Assembly (NCBI RefSeq): GCF_031624635.1 | Contig: NZ_JAMQOQ010000001.1 | Location: 248,001 to 312,000 of the forward strand | Length of the DNA stretch: 64,000 nucleotides | DNA from: Halogeometricum sp. S3BR5-2 | GTDB taxonomy: Archaea; Halobacteriota; Halobacteria; Halobacteriales; Haloferacaceae | Direction of reading: 5' to 3' | Shown: piece by piece, positions 1 through 8,123 of the stretch | Layout: every line of letters begins with the position of its first letter | How positions within the stretch are numbered: position 1 is the first letter of the stretch | Translations under genes and position numbers: made by a program | Notes under the pieces: model-generated | Databases searched by the model: none | What the model saw: the letters and a program-made list of their open reading frames with translations, nothing else | Told to the model about the DNA's origin: nothing

Positions 1-123
1 TCTGTATCGGATATTGACTTACTCGGTGCCATCGAAACGCTTGGTGGCACAGTCGGGGGCGAGAAATTGTTAATAAGGATGGCTGCAGATACGACACCGT
101 GTACAAAAGGCGCCGTCGGTTAG
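1..123 (+). CDS. C-terminal end of a cut-off protein (unidentified)
   Basis: Frame 1 is open from the window edge to a TAG at 121-123, giving a 40-residue tail containing SDIDLLGAIETLGG. The leucine spacing and position beside glycan genes would fit the end of a polysaccharide flippase or glycosyltransferase, but this is only inference. The other two forward frames close early. The start lies outside the window. Confidence 0.4.
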   Translation, partial: SVSDIDLLGAIETLGGTVGGEKLLIRMAADTTPCTKGAVG

Positions 124-183
124 AACACGACCGCACAATCGCAAGTGGGAGAATCTCTGACGTGGGCCTCTGGGATCTCATCG

Positions 184-1179
184 ATGCAGAGTAACGATAG
201 TTCGCTTATCACCAAAGTTCGTACGGGCCTGGATAATCCAAAACTAGCGGTTAAGTATCTGATGCGTCCGTATCTTTCGTCTGCTACGCTCACCGCCTCG
301 TCACGTTTGCCTATAGGTACAAACATATTCGAAAGAAAGTGGGACTTACTCATCGTGCTTGATACCTGCCGTCCCGACGCGCTTCGTGCCGTCGCGGACG
401 ACTACTCGTTTTTAGACATGCACGAAATCGGCGACACTATCTCTGTTGGGTCGTCTACACTTGAGTGGACTGCAGCGACGTTTGTCGACGACTACCTAAG
501 CGAGATTAAGGATACTGCGCTTATCTCTGCAAACGGCTGGCCGGTCCGTATCCTTGATCAGGGATACCGTCCCGAAGACCGTCATGCACGGTATGCTAAG
601 ACTGATTGGGGCACCATATCTGGGGACCAGTTGGGCCTACATCTTCCCGCGTGGCGTTATGGGGGAGGTCGAGCGGGCTACTCGGATCAACCACAGGCAG
701 ACGTTGAAACAGTTGTTGACCTCGCTATCAGCGTCGGACGGGACGAGGACTTCAGCCGCGTGATCGCACACGTTATTGAGCCTCACTTTCCTTTCTCAGC
801 GGCAGCCGCGAGACGGAACGCGTCCGAATTATCCACGGCCGAACAAGACCCATGGGAGTACGTTCACAACGGAGGTGACAAAGCGGTTGTATGGGAAAAG
901 TATATGACTGAACTACGCGCCGGATTGGATGGCGTTGAGCGACTACTGGACAATTTCGATGCTAACCGCGTGCTGATCACGGCAGATCATGGGGAGTGCT
1001 TCGGCGAGTGGGGTCGGTGGGGACACGCCAGCGGTTCGATCAACCCGGCGCTCCGTCGCGTGCCGCTTGCGTATACCACTGCAACAGACAATCAAACGAG
1101 CGACCCAACGATCGAGACTGGAACCAGAGACACTGAGAGGACAGTCGAGGATAATTTGGAATCCTTAGGGTATCTATAG
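184..1179 (+). CDS. Sulfatase-like alkaline-phosphatase-superfamily protein
   Basis: A 331-residue protein of the alkaline phosphatase/sulfatase fold. Metal-site motifs are visible: LIVLDTCRPDAL near the N-terminus, IEPHFPF in the middle and ITADHGECFGEWG near residue 275. It ends in LESLGYL, the usual sulfatase-like tail. It is shorter than classical sulfatases (about 450 residues) and I see no C/S-x-P-x-R maturation motif, so phosphotransfer or hydrolysis on a surface glycan is as likely as sulfate removal. ATG 184 is preferred over a GTG at 145. It is a relative of the protein at 2625-3548, and the GT4 gene lies between them, suggesting one exopolysaccharide or N-glycan decoration locus. 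Confidence 0.75.
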   Translation: MQSNDSSLITKVRTGLDNPKLAVKYLMRPYLSSATLTASSRLPIGTNIFERKWDLLIVLDTCRPDALRAVADDYSFLDMHEIGDTISVGSSTLEWTAATFVDDYLSEIKDTALISANGWPVRILDQGYRPEDRHARYAKTDWGTISGDQLGLHLPAWRYGGGRAGYSDQPQADVETVVDLAISVGRDEDFSRVIAHVIEPHFPFSAAAARRNASELSTAEQDPWEYVHNGGDKAVVWEKYMTELRAGLDGVERLLDNFDANRVLITADHGECFGEWGRWGHASGSINPALRRVPLAYTTATDNQTSDPTIETGTRDTERTVEDNLESLGYL

Positions 1180-1512
1180 TAGACTACCACGACCGAAGCT
1201 ACCATCAATAGCCTTAGAAGAACAGAGTGTTCGTTATCGACCGCCGACTCGTCTCCCTCTGGGCCACGGTATTTCATTACAAATACGATTCGCATCTCGT
1301 GGGTGCGGTAGGCCCAACAGTCGGAACGCACTATCGCTGACATTCTGGGGAGACGATTCGAGGTCCCCGGTCAGGAAGTCATTCAACATCTCAAGAAGAA
1401 AATATGCGTCCACTCACAGGACGCTTTTACTTCGGTCCGTGCAGAACAACCCCGACTGATCTCGCTCTGAGAGCGAAGAAGTTAGTATCAATCAAAAGTC
1501 TGTTGTACTGGT
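1180..1512. promoter_or_regulatory. 333-bp intergenic region with promoter of the GT4 gene
   Basis: No convincing gene is present. A TATA-like element TTAGTATC at 1482-1489 is centred about 27 bp before the ATG at 1513, which predicts a leaderless message for the glycosyltransferase. The region is less GC-rich than the bulk of the window, like the genes on both sides. Confidence 0.5.
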
Positions 1513-2604
1513 ATGGCACACCAGCGTGTGGCTATCTTCGCGAACAGTCTCAGACTGGGCGGTGCGGAGCGAGTCGCAGTCAATCTCGTCGCTGGCTTCG
1601 CGCGATTTGGCCACGAGGTGGACCTCGTCCTCGTTTCTGAACACGGGGAACTGCTGCGGCACGTTCACGAAAACGTCCACGTAATCGATCTTGATTCCGA
1701 CCGCGTTCTCCGGAGTGTACTGCCGCTCAGACGCTATCTCTCTCGTCATCACCCAGACGCGCTCATCTCGATCGGGGCACACGTGAACCTGGTCGCAACG
1801 TGGGCTTGTTCTTCGGTCCGGCCGTCACCGACGCTGCTCCTTACCGAACACAGTATCATCAAGCGAATGTCGAACAACCGCAAAGCTACTGTGATGCAAC
1901 TCCTCGCTCATCTCTGCTATCGCGTTTCGGACTCCGTCGTCGCGGTCAGCGAAGGAGTTCTGGACGACCTTCGTTCCGATATTGGATATCACGGCGATGC
2001 GCGTGTCATCTACAATCCTATCCTTTCCGAGCAGCTGCTTTCCGAGGCCGCTGAACCTCTCGACCATCCCTGGTTCAGCGACGATATTCCCGTTATTCTC
2101 GGTGCTGGACGGTTGGCACCCGAAAAAGACTTTTCAACGTTGATACAGGCATTCGCCGAACTTAGGGAGCGGCGCGAGGCACGGTTGGTTATCACTGGGT
2201 CCGGCCCACAGAGAGAGCACCTCGAGTCGCTCATCAGTTCACTCGGACTCAACCGCTGGGTCGATCTTGCTGGATACGTCGAAAACGTCTACCAGTACAT
2301 GTCAAACGCGGATGTTTTTGTGCTCTCGTCGCTCAACGAAGGATTCGGTATGGTCGTCGCAGAAGCACTTGCGTGTGGCACGCCTGTCGTTTCAACCGAC
2401 TGCCCGAGTGGTCCAGCCGAGATTCTTGCCGATGGACGATACGGCTCGTTGGTTCCAGTCGCTTCACCGTCGGCCATGGCGGATGCGGTTGCGGACATGC
2501 TGAACGACCCGACAGACCCGACATTGATCGCTCAGCGCGCACAGGAATTCTCGGTCGACCGCGTAACCGAGCAGTATAACGCGTTGATAGCTGAGTTCGA
2601 GTGA
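1513..2604 (+). CDS. GT4-family glycosyltransferase
   Basis: A 363-residue GT-B glycosyltransferase. The N-terminal acceptor domain starts RVAIFANSLRLGGAERV, the typical 'GGAE' opening. The C-terminal nucleotide-sugar domain carries GAGRLAPEKDFSTLI near residue 195 and the signature SSLNEGFGMVVAEALACG near residue 275, followed by GTPVVSTDCPSGPAEIL. It should transfer a sugar from an NDP-sugar in the cytoplasm; the substrate cannot be read from sequence. The gene has its own leaderless-type promoter and lies convergent with the sulfatase-like gene at 2625. Its GC content is lower than that of aglJ, in keeping with a variable glycan locus. Confidence 0.9.
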   Translation: MAHQRVAIFANSLRLGGAERVAVNLVAGFARFGHEVDLVLVSEHGELLRHVHENVHVIDLDSDRVLRSVLPLRRYLSRHHPDALISIGAHVNLVATWACSSVRPSPTLLLTEHSIIKRMSNNRKATVMQLLAHLCYRVSDSVVAVSEGVLDDLRSDIGYHGDARVIYNPILSEQLLSEAAEPLDHPWFSDDIPVILGAGRLAPEKDFSTLIQAFAELRERREARLVITGSGPQREHLESLISSLGLNRWVDLAGYVENVYQYMSNADVFVLSSLNEGFGMVVAEALACGTPVVSTDCPSGPAEILADGRYGSLVPVASPSAMADAVADMLNDPTDPTLIAQRAQEFSVDRVTEQYNALIAEFE

Positions 2605-2624
2605 GTGCGACCCGCGCGCGTATC

Positions 2625-3548
2625 TCAAACGTATCCCAATGCTCTGAGCTTCTCTCTTCTGTCGCCTTGTTCAGTACTGGGCTGCAGTGTGGGAACTAGC
2701 GAGCGACTGTCGGTCGCAGAGGTGACGTACCACGGAACTGTTCGGAGCATATCGAACGGCATCCCGAACGGGTGCTCGTAAACGCCGTACTCACCAAATG
2801 CCTCACCGTGATCTGCGGTGATGACTACCTTCTCTCCGTCAACATTGTTCAGCAGCAGTTCAACTTCGTCAAGTACGTATCGCAGGTTCTCCCGATACGA
2901 GCCCATGACTCTCTCTTTGGAGGCTTCGCCGTCGCGGATTAGATACGGTGCAGCACGCCACTTTCCCCCCATCTCAGGTCTGTTCATGCCCTCCCCGATG
3001 GGGTCCGGAACGGAGGGTGCGTGGGGTTGCATGTAGTGTACGAGCAGTCGTTCAGGTTCTGCTTCACGGGCGACCGAGACAGCCCGCTCGGTTATCGACC
3101 GAGGAAGGACTGTTCCGTTCTGCTCGTCCCACGCGTATCGCCAGACCTCATCTAAGGCTGCGAGACCGTTCGGGTCCACGTACTCGTCTGTCCAGATATT
3201 GCCCGTTACGTACGCTAATTCCGAAAGCACGTTTCTGTACTCCGGAACGAAGTTTCGCCGCATCCACTCTTTCGAGTGCGTCCCCCGGGAACGAAATCGC
3301 CCATTCCCCGTGAGGAATCCGTACTCCGACTCGACTGATTCGATCAAATCACAGCGGCAGGCGTCAAGTACGACCATGACATCCCACTCGCGGTCGAAGA
3401 TCGACTCTTCATTCCCTCGGAAACGAGCGTTGTAGTACCGTCTGTAGAAACCCAACTGAAGCTGGTAGAACGCTTCACTGCCCCCGCCTCGGATTCCCCG
3501 TCGCCGAATATCGGACGCGGTGCTCTCTGCCCAGTCGCGCAGCGTCAT
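2625..3548 (-). CDS. Sulfatase-like alkaline-phosphatase-superfamily protein
   Basis: A 307-residue protein with the same architecture as the gene at 184-1179: WDVMVVLDACRCDLIESV near residue 55, LLVHYMQPHAPSVPDP near residue 165, VITADHGEAFGEYGVYEHP near residue 245, and the end LRALGYV. The Asp and His residues fit the two-metal site of the alkaline phosphatase superfamily. No signal peptide is seen, so it may act in the cytoplasm or by an unknown export route. A TATA-like element on the minus strand near 3578-3583 places transcription start a few bases before the ATG. It converges on the GT4 gene and diverges from aglJ. The reaction is unknown. Confidence 0.75.
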   Translation of the reverse strand: MTLRDWAESTASDIRRRGIRGGGSEAFYQLQLGFYRRYYNARFRGNEESIFDREWDVMVVLDACRCDLIESVESEYGFLTGNGRFRSRGTHSKEWMRRNFVPEYRNVLSELAYVTGNIWTDEYVDPNGLAALDEVWRYAWDEQNGTVLPRSITERAVSVAREAEPERLLVHYMQPHAPSVPDPIGEGMNRPEMGGKWRAAPYLIRDGEASKERVMGSYRENLRYVLDEVELLLNNVDGEKVVITADHGEAFGEYGVYEHPFGMPFDMLRTVPWYVTSATDSRSLVPTLQPSTEQGDRREKLRALGYV

Positions 3549-3649
3549 CTCTCTTTCAGTCGGTTCGTAGAGTCAAGTATATTCCGTTCAATGAGTACAC
3601 AGACGACAAGAGACAACGCTTTTGAAATCCCGAGAGAGACGGCTTACTG

Positions 3650-4564
3650 ATGCCCCCCCTCTCGTCCGTCTGCGTCCTCGTCCCCACCTACAACGAGGCC
3701 GAGACCGTCGGCGACGTCATCAACGACTTCCACAGGGAGGGCTTCGAGAACATCCTCGTCATCGACGGCGGGTCCGAGGACGGCACCCCCGACATCGCCC
3801 GAGAACACGGTGCGAACGTCGTCATGCAGTCGGGGTCGGGGAAGGGACAGGCCATCAGGGAGGCGATGGAGTACCACGTCGACGCAGAGTACGTCCTGAT
3901 GCTCGACGGCGACGCGACGTACCGCGCCGCGGACGCCGAGAACATGCTCGCGCCGTTGGACGAGGGGTACGAACACGTCATCGGCGACCGCTTCGCCGAC
4001 ATGAAGAACGGCGCGATGACGCGGTTCAACAGACTGGGAAACCGCGTCGTCAACGGCGGGTTCGCCACCATCCACGGGCACGACTACCGGGACATCCTCT
4101 CGGGGTACCGCGCGTTCACGCGGGCGTCGTTCGGCCGGATGACGCTCACCGCCGATGGGTTCGGCGTCGAGACGGAGATGGCCGTCGAGTGCGTCAAGCG
4201 GAACATCCGGACGACGGTGGTCCCCGTCACCTACCTGCCGCGGCCCAACGGGTCGGACACGAACCTCAGACCGATTCGCGACGGAGGCATCATCTTCCTC
4301 GAACTCTACCGGCGGGCGAAGACGAACAACCCCCTGTTCTACTTCGGGAGCGTCGGCGGCGTCTCGACGGTCACGGGCTTTCTCATCGCCGCCTACGTCG
4401 CCGTCGAGTGGATAACGATTCGCGTCTCCCACGAGGTGCTCGCCGTCGTCGCCGCCTTCGCCATCATCGTCGGCGTCCAGTTGCTCATGTTCGGCGTCCT
4501 CTCGGACCTCATCCTGACGCTACACAGGGACACGCTCCGGAAGATAGACGAGGAGTCCGACTGA
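3650..4564 (+). CDS. aglJ: AglJ-like dolichol-phosphate hexosyltransferase
   Basis: A 304-residue GT2 enzyme. The N-terminal GT-A domain begins CVLVPTYNEAETVGDVI, has VIDGGSEDGT near residue 40 and the metal-binding LMLDGDATY near residue 85. Two hydrophobic segments near residues 230-290 anchor it to the membrane. Length and motif order match AglJ, which in Haloferax volcanii loads the first hexose on dolichol phosphate for S-layer N-glycosylation (established for the family). The ATG follows a TTTTGAAA element by about 27 bp, so the message is probably leaderless. GC content jumps to the chromosomal norm at this gene, marking the edge of the lower-GC glycan region. Confidence 0.88.
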   Translation: MPPLSSVCVLVPTYNEAETVGDVINDFHREGFENILVIDGGSEDGTPDIAREHGANVVMQSGSGKGQAIREAMEYHVDAEYVLMLDGDATYRAADAENMLAPLDEGYEHVIGDRFADMKNGAMTRFNRLGNRVVNGGFATIHGHDYRDILSGYRAFTRASFGRMTLTADGFGVETEMAVECVKRNIRTTVVPVTYLPRPNGSDTNLRPIRDGGIIFLELYRRAKTNNPLFYFGSVGGVSTVTGFLIAAYVAVEWITIRVSHEVLAVVAAFAIIVGVQLLMFGVLSDLILTLHRDTLRKIDEESD

Positions 4565-4665
4565 CTGACGGCGTCTGCGTCGGTCCGCGGTGACGGCGAC
4601 GCGCGGCGCTCCGGCGTTCGGTCCGGCCACTCTCGGAGGGACGACGCGGCGGCGGGGAGGACGAC

Positions 4666-4992
4666 TCAGAAGGGAAGCATGGCGCGGAGTTGGCCGAGGA
4701 TGCCGCCCGATGCGGACCGTCGGTACTCCTCGAAGACGGGGTGGAGTTGGTCGAGCAGTTCAGCCTTGCTGGCGAAGCGGGACTGCGGCACAGATTCGAG
4801 CGCCTCGCTCAGCCGAACCGTCCCGCCGGCGGCGTTGTAGGGGACGGCGACGTCGTCGAGTCGGCGGACGAGTTCGTCGTCCGTCACCGGGTACGACACG
4901 TCCGCCTTCGAGAGGTCTTCGGCGAGTGCGGCGATGCCGAACTCGAGCGTGTCCGGTTCGTCCCCGCCCTGCGGTGGTGGTCGTGCGGCCAT
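4666..4992 (-). CDS. DUF5789-like haloarchaeal protein
   Basis: A 108-residue acidic protein. The core LEFGIAALAEDLSKADVSYP followed by 'DELVRRLDDVAVPYN' resembles the small haloarchaeal DUF5789 family as I remember it. The family function is unknown. The start at MAARPPPQ is chosen because residues before it, in the same frame, are Arg/Pro-rich and unlike the family. It diverges from the ribbon-helix-helix gene at 5125. Confidence 0.65.
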   Translation of the reverse strand: MAARPPPQGGDEPDTLEFGIAALAEDLSKADVSYPVTDDELVRRLDDVAVPYNAAGGTVRLSEALESVPQSRFASKAELLDQLHPVFEEYRRSASGGILGQLRAMLPF

Positions 4993-5124
4993 CACCCCTC
5001 GGTAGTACGTCGCACGTTGAAAAACCCCCGACTGCGGACGCCGCGGTCCGGGCGTTCGAGAGCGACGCGCGGGCGGCGACGTCCGCATCTGTTATCCTTC
5101 CGGAGTGCCTCGGACGGGACGACG

Positions 5125-5337
5125 ATGACGGAGTACACCACGGTGTCGATTCCGAAAGACCTCGCCGAACGCGTCGAAACCACCATCGAAGGCACGAGTT
5201 TCTCCAGCACGAGCGACCTCGTCCGGTTCCTCCTGCGGAGCATCGTCATCCAGCACCAGCGGGAGGGCAAACTCACGGAGGCGCAGTTCGAGGACATCGC
5301 CGAACAGCTCGCCGATTTGGGGTATCTCGACCGCTGA
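5125..5337 (+). CDS. Ribbon-helix-helix (CopG-like) small regulator
   Basis: A 70-residue protein beginning MTEYTTVSIPKDLAERVE, a beta strand followed by two helices containing SSTSDLVRFLLRSI, the ribbon-helix-helix DNA-binding layout. It probably dimerises and binds DNA. No toxin-like partner lies beside it, so it looks like an orphan regulator and not half of a toxin-antitoxin pair. Confidence 0.75.
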   Translation: MTEYTTVSIPKDLAERVETTIEGTSFSSTSDLVRFLLRSIVIQHQREGKLTEAQFEDIAEQLADLGYLDR

Positions 5338-5409
5338 AGAACCGAAACCGAACTTCGCCGCGCCGCGTCCGCCCGACCGTTCCCGCTCCGTTCCCGTCCT
5401 TCGGCGAAC

Positions 5410-5829
5410 TCACTCGCTCGCCAGCGACTCGTTCGGCGGGTCGGCGTCGACGACGTCGAGAGAGAGTCGCTTGTGCGAGCGGTCGAACGCGGCCACGGAC
5501 GACGGCTCCCACGGCGGGACGGCGACGATGACGGCCGCCGCGAAGTCGTCCTCGCGCGTCGGTTCGGCCGGCCCCTGCGGGTGCGAGACGAACCGGGCGC
5601 GCCCGCGGCCCGCGGGCGTCCCGAGGTCCATACCGAACACCGCGCGGACCGACCCGCCGGTCTCCGGGAGGTAGAAGTGCGTCAGCACGGGCGTCTCCGG
5701 GTCGAGAGCCAGCGCCGGCTCGAACTCCTCGGCGGGCGTCGAGGCGAGGACGACCGAGACCCGTTCGGGTTCGGACTCGGACGCCATCTCCAACAGCGCG
5801 TCGCGCAACCCGCGCGTGATGTGGACCAC
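5410..5829 (-). CDS. Conserved-looking haloarchaeal protein of unknown function
   Basis: A 139-residue acidic protein starting at a GTG (VVHITRGLRDALLEM). An AT-rich TTTTACAA element on the minus strand lies about 25 bp upstream, supporting this GTG as a leaderless start. The middle part (TPVLTHFYLPETGG, then VFGMDLGTPAGRGRARFVSHP) has a buried-strand pattern that loosely recalls JAB/MPN-like folds, but no complete metal motif is present, so I assign no function. Confidence 0.6.
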   Translation of the reverse strand: MVHITRGLRDALLEMASESEPERVSVVLASTPAEEFEPALALDPETPVLTHFYLPETGGSVRAVFGMDLGTPAGRGRARFVSHPQGPAEPTREDDFAAAVIVAVPPWEPSSVAAFDRSHKRLSLDVVDADPPNESLASE

Positions 5830-5900
5830 GGGCCGTCTACGACGTCAGATTGTAAAAAGTGACCGAGAGGGAAACGTACCGGGAGGCGACTTCCGACCGG

Positions 5901-6587
5901 TCAGGACAGCATCCCTCTGAGGACCTTCCCGTACGCCGCGGGGAGGTTCTTCCGCGCCCCGGACAGCGCCGTTCGGAGGGCGGCGCCGGCGTCGTCCTGT
6001 ACGCCCTCACCGTGGCCGACGAGGACGCGTTCGGGGTCGTAGCGGCGGAGGGGGCGGCGCGGCGGCAGGGGGCGGAGCATCGGGTGGACGCCGAGGCGTT
6101 CGCCCGGCGCGCGGAAGTACGGCGCCGTCCCGACGGCCTCGGGGACGAAGAGGGTGCCCGACTCCCCGTGGTAGAACCCGACCTCCTGCCACGGCGGGAG
6201 CGAGGAGTCCTTGATTGTGAACGCGTCGAAGCCGGAGTCGCCCAGACGGCGACCGAACCGCTCGACGGGGGCGTTTATCTCGTCGGCGACGCCGGTCATC
6301 CAGTCGGCGACGTAGACGGGGACGTCGTGGCGGTTCGCCACGCGGGCGGCGTCGCGCTTGTGGCGGTCCAGTCCGACGACGACGCCCGACACCTCGCCGT
6401 ACTCCGCGAACAGGTCGTCGAGGTCCGGCGCGTCCACCGGGTCGAACACCCAGACGCCGCCGTCGTCGCCGACGACTGCGTGGCTCGCCCGCTGCATCTG
6501 CTCGTCGGGGTACGCGAGCCAGCCGACGCCGCCGTCCCACCGGTCTATCGTTCGGTACTCGGCCGTCCCGCGTCCCTTCATGGGCAT
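5901..6587 (-). CDS. Degenerate metallo-beta-lactamase-like protein
   Basis: A 228-residue protein with the strand pattern of the metallo-beta-lactamase fold: HAVVGDDGGVWVFDPVDAPD, then VVVGLDRHKRDAA at the place where HxHxDH would sit, and RVLVGHGEGV near the end. The canonical metal ligands are mostly missing (LDRHKRD), so it may have lost hydrolase activity. A TATA-like TTTATG lies 27 bp upstream of the ATG at 6587, favouring that start. It diverges from the VOC gene. Confidence 0.65.
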   Translation of the reverse strand: MPMKGRGTAEYRTIDRWDGGVGWLAYPDEQMQRASHAVVGDDGGVWVFDPVDAPDLDDLFAEYGEVSGVVVGLDRHKRDAARVANRHDVPVYVADWMTGVADEINAPVERFGRRLGDSGFDAFTIKDSSLPPWQEVGFYHGESGTLFVPEAVGTAPYFRAPGERLGVHPMLRPLPPRRPLRRYDPERVLVGHGEGVQDDAGAALRTALSGARKNLPAAYGKVLRGMLS

Positions 6588-6682
6588 GGCCGAAACGTGG
6601 GACGGAGGGCGCATAAATCCAGCCGCCGGCGGCGAGACGCTCCGGGGAGGACGGTTTTGACCCCTCCCTCCGTAGGGACGCC

Positions 6683-7426
6683 ATGCTCACCCGTCTCTGC
6701 CGTCTCGGACTGGAAGCCAAGTACCTCGGCGCGGCCCGGGAGTTCTACGAGACGCGACTCGGTCTCGTCCCCGCCGACGAGTCCGACACGGCCGTCGCCT
6801 ACGGCGTCGGGGAGACGATGGTCGTCCTCCGGCGGCCGGTGGGTCCCCCCCGCGGCGGCGTCCACACCCACTACGCCTTCGTCACCGCCCGGGACGACTA
6901 CGACGACTGGCTGTCGTCGCTGTCGGACCTCGACCCCGTCGAGTTCTCCTTCGGGTCCTCCCGGTCGCTGTACGTGTACGACCCCGACGGCAACTGCGTC
7001 GAGATAGGCGGTATCGACGAGGGCGCGGACGACGGATCCGCGGACGGAGCGGTGGACGACGACGGAGACTCGCCGCTCTCGTCCGGCCGCCCGCTGACCG
7101 GCGTCTTCGAGGTGGTGCTGGAGGTGACGGACCTCGACCGGTCCGAGGCGCAGTTCCGCGCCCTCGGGTTCGAGGTGGTCGACAGGGGCGAGGACCGACC
7201 GCGGGTGCGACTCGGGGGGCCGGTCGACCTGGAACTGTGGGAACCGCAGTTGGGCATCGCCGACGCCCGCGGCGGACTGCACGTCGACCTCGCGTTCGAG
7301 ACGGCCGACCCGGCGGCGGCCGTCGAGGCCGGGGGGCCGTGGGTCGACGGTCCGGAGGCGGTCGAAGGGGGACTCCGCGTCCGGGACGTGGACGGTCACG
7401 TCCTGACGTTCCTCTCGGACTGCTGA
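6683..7426 (+). CDS. Two-domain VOC (glyoxalase/dioxygenase-like) protein
   Basis: A 247-residue protein made of two vicinal-oxygen-chelate domains joined by an acidic linker around residues 115-130. The first contains LGAAREFYETRLGLV and YVYDPDGNCVEIGG; the second contains VTDLDRSEAQFRALGFEVV and VRDVDGHVLTF. Family members include glyoxalases, dioxygenases and resistance proteins; the substrate is not evident. An ATG directly after a GGTTTTGA element (about 27 bp) suggests leaderless transcription. Confidence 0.8.
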   Translation: MLTRLCRLGLEAKYLGAAREFYETRLGLVPADESDTAVAYGVGETMVVLRRPVGPPRGGVHTHYAFVTARDDYDDWLSSLSDLDPVEFSFGSSRSLYVYDPDGNCVEIGGIDEGADDGSADGAVDDDGDSPLSSGRPLTGVFEVVLEVTDLDRSEAQFRALGFEVVDRGEDRPRVRLGGPVDLELWEPQLGIADARGGLHVDLAFETADPAAAVEAGGPWVDGPEAVEGGLRVRDVDGHVLTFLSDC

Positions 7427-7476
7427 GTTCCGCTATTCATGCGCCGGCGGCGGGCACGTCGACGGCGCGTCCGCCG

Positions 7477-7770
7477 TCAGGAGGAGAGCCGACTCGTGTC
7501 GATGTCGACGCCCGGCGGCGTCACGACGAGGAACTGTCGGAAGTGCATCAGCTGTCCCTCCATGTCCTTTATCTCGCGTGCGAACCCGGTCGCCAGTTCG
7601 TTCAGGTCGCCCTCAACGGCGAGAAAGAGGGCGTTGCCGTTCTCGACGGCTCGGACCCACTCCTCGGGGTCCGTCTCCCCGTCGAGGACGCCGAGTATCA
7701 CGTCGCCGGTCAACTCCTCCTCGTCGAGGTGTTCCTCCGCCGAGGAGAGGTCGAGGTTGAAGTCGCTCAT
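7477..7770 (-). CDS. DUF5779-like haloarchaeal protein
   Basis: A 97-residue acidic protein beginning MSDFNLDLSSAEEHLDEEE and ending with LVVTPPGVDIDTSRL. It matches my memory of the haloarchaeal DUF5779 family, whose role is unknown. The start at MSDFNLD is chosen because upstream in-frame codons are Arg/Gly/Ala-rich and do not resemble coding sequence. It converges on the VOC gene. Confidence 0.65.
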   Translation of the reverse strand: MSDFNLDLSSAEEHLDEEELTGDVILGVLDGETDPEEWVRAVENGNALFLAVEGDLNELATGFAREIKDMEGQLMHFRQFLVVTPPGVDIDTSRLSS

Positions 7771-7972
7771 ACCCGCCGACAACGCGGAGGGTGACGAAAA
7801 GGGTTCGGTGCGTCCCGACGCCGCGCCGCCCCGCACCGTCCGCCCCGAGTCGGCGCTCCACGTTCGTCCAGTCGGCGGCGCGCGCGAGCCGCCGAACCCA
7901 TCAATTCAAAACTTAGACGATGAAAATAACGTTCGGACGGGGTCGCCGACCCGTCTTCTCCCGCGACGATAT

Positions 7973-7991
7973 AAGGTGATATACACACCTT
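7973..7991. promoter_or_regulatory. Inverted repeat upstream of leuA
   Basis: AAGGTG at 7973-7978 and CACCTT at 7986-7991 form a perfect 6-bp inverted repeat with a 7-nt AT-rich spacer. It lies in the 353-bp non-coding region between the DUF5779-like gene and leuA. It could be an operator; the regulator is unknown. Confidence 0.4.
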
Positions 7992-8042
7992 CCACCGTAC
8001 TGAACCCGTTTACGTCGTGCGGTTTCGGCCTCTCGCCGGACA

Positions 8043-8097
8043 TGATATTGATTATCACCCAGCGTTCGCGACACGGTCACAGGGAAACGGTTTTATA
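8043..8097 (+). promoter_or_regulatory. leuA promoter with operator-like inverted repeat
   Basis: TGATA (8043-8047) and TATCA (8053-8057) form an inverted repeat with a 5-nt spacer. A clear TATA box TTTATA lies at 8092-8097. Transcription should begin about 25-27 bp later, that is at the ATG of 8124. Lrp/AsnC-type or other amino-acid-responsive control is possible but not shown. Confidence 0.6.
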
Positions 8098-8123
8098 CCC
8101 TTCCGGGTCTCAATCGGGATACG

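Noticed and set aside
1092-1343. 83-codon minus-strand frame overlapping the first sulfatase-like gene
   Set aside because: No promoter, no family, and it overlaps a real gene's 3' end.
1312-1470. Short plus-strand frame reading TIADILGRRFEVPGQEVIQ after the first sulfatase-like gene
   Set aside because: It has no start codon after the preceding TAG and no recognisable family; it may be an eroded gene end but cannot be supported.
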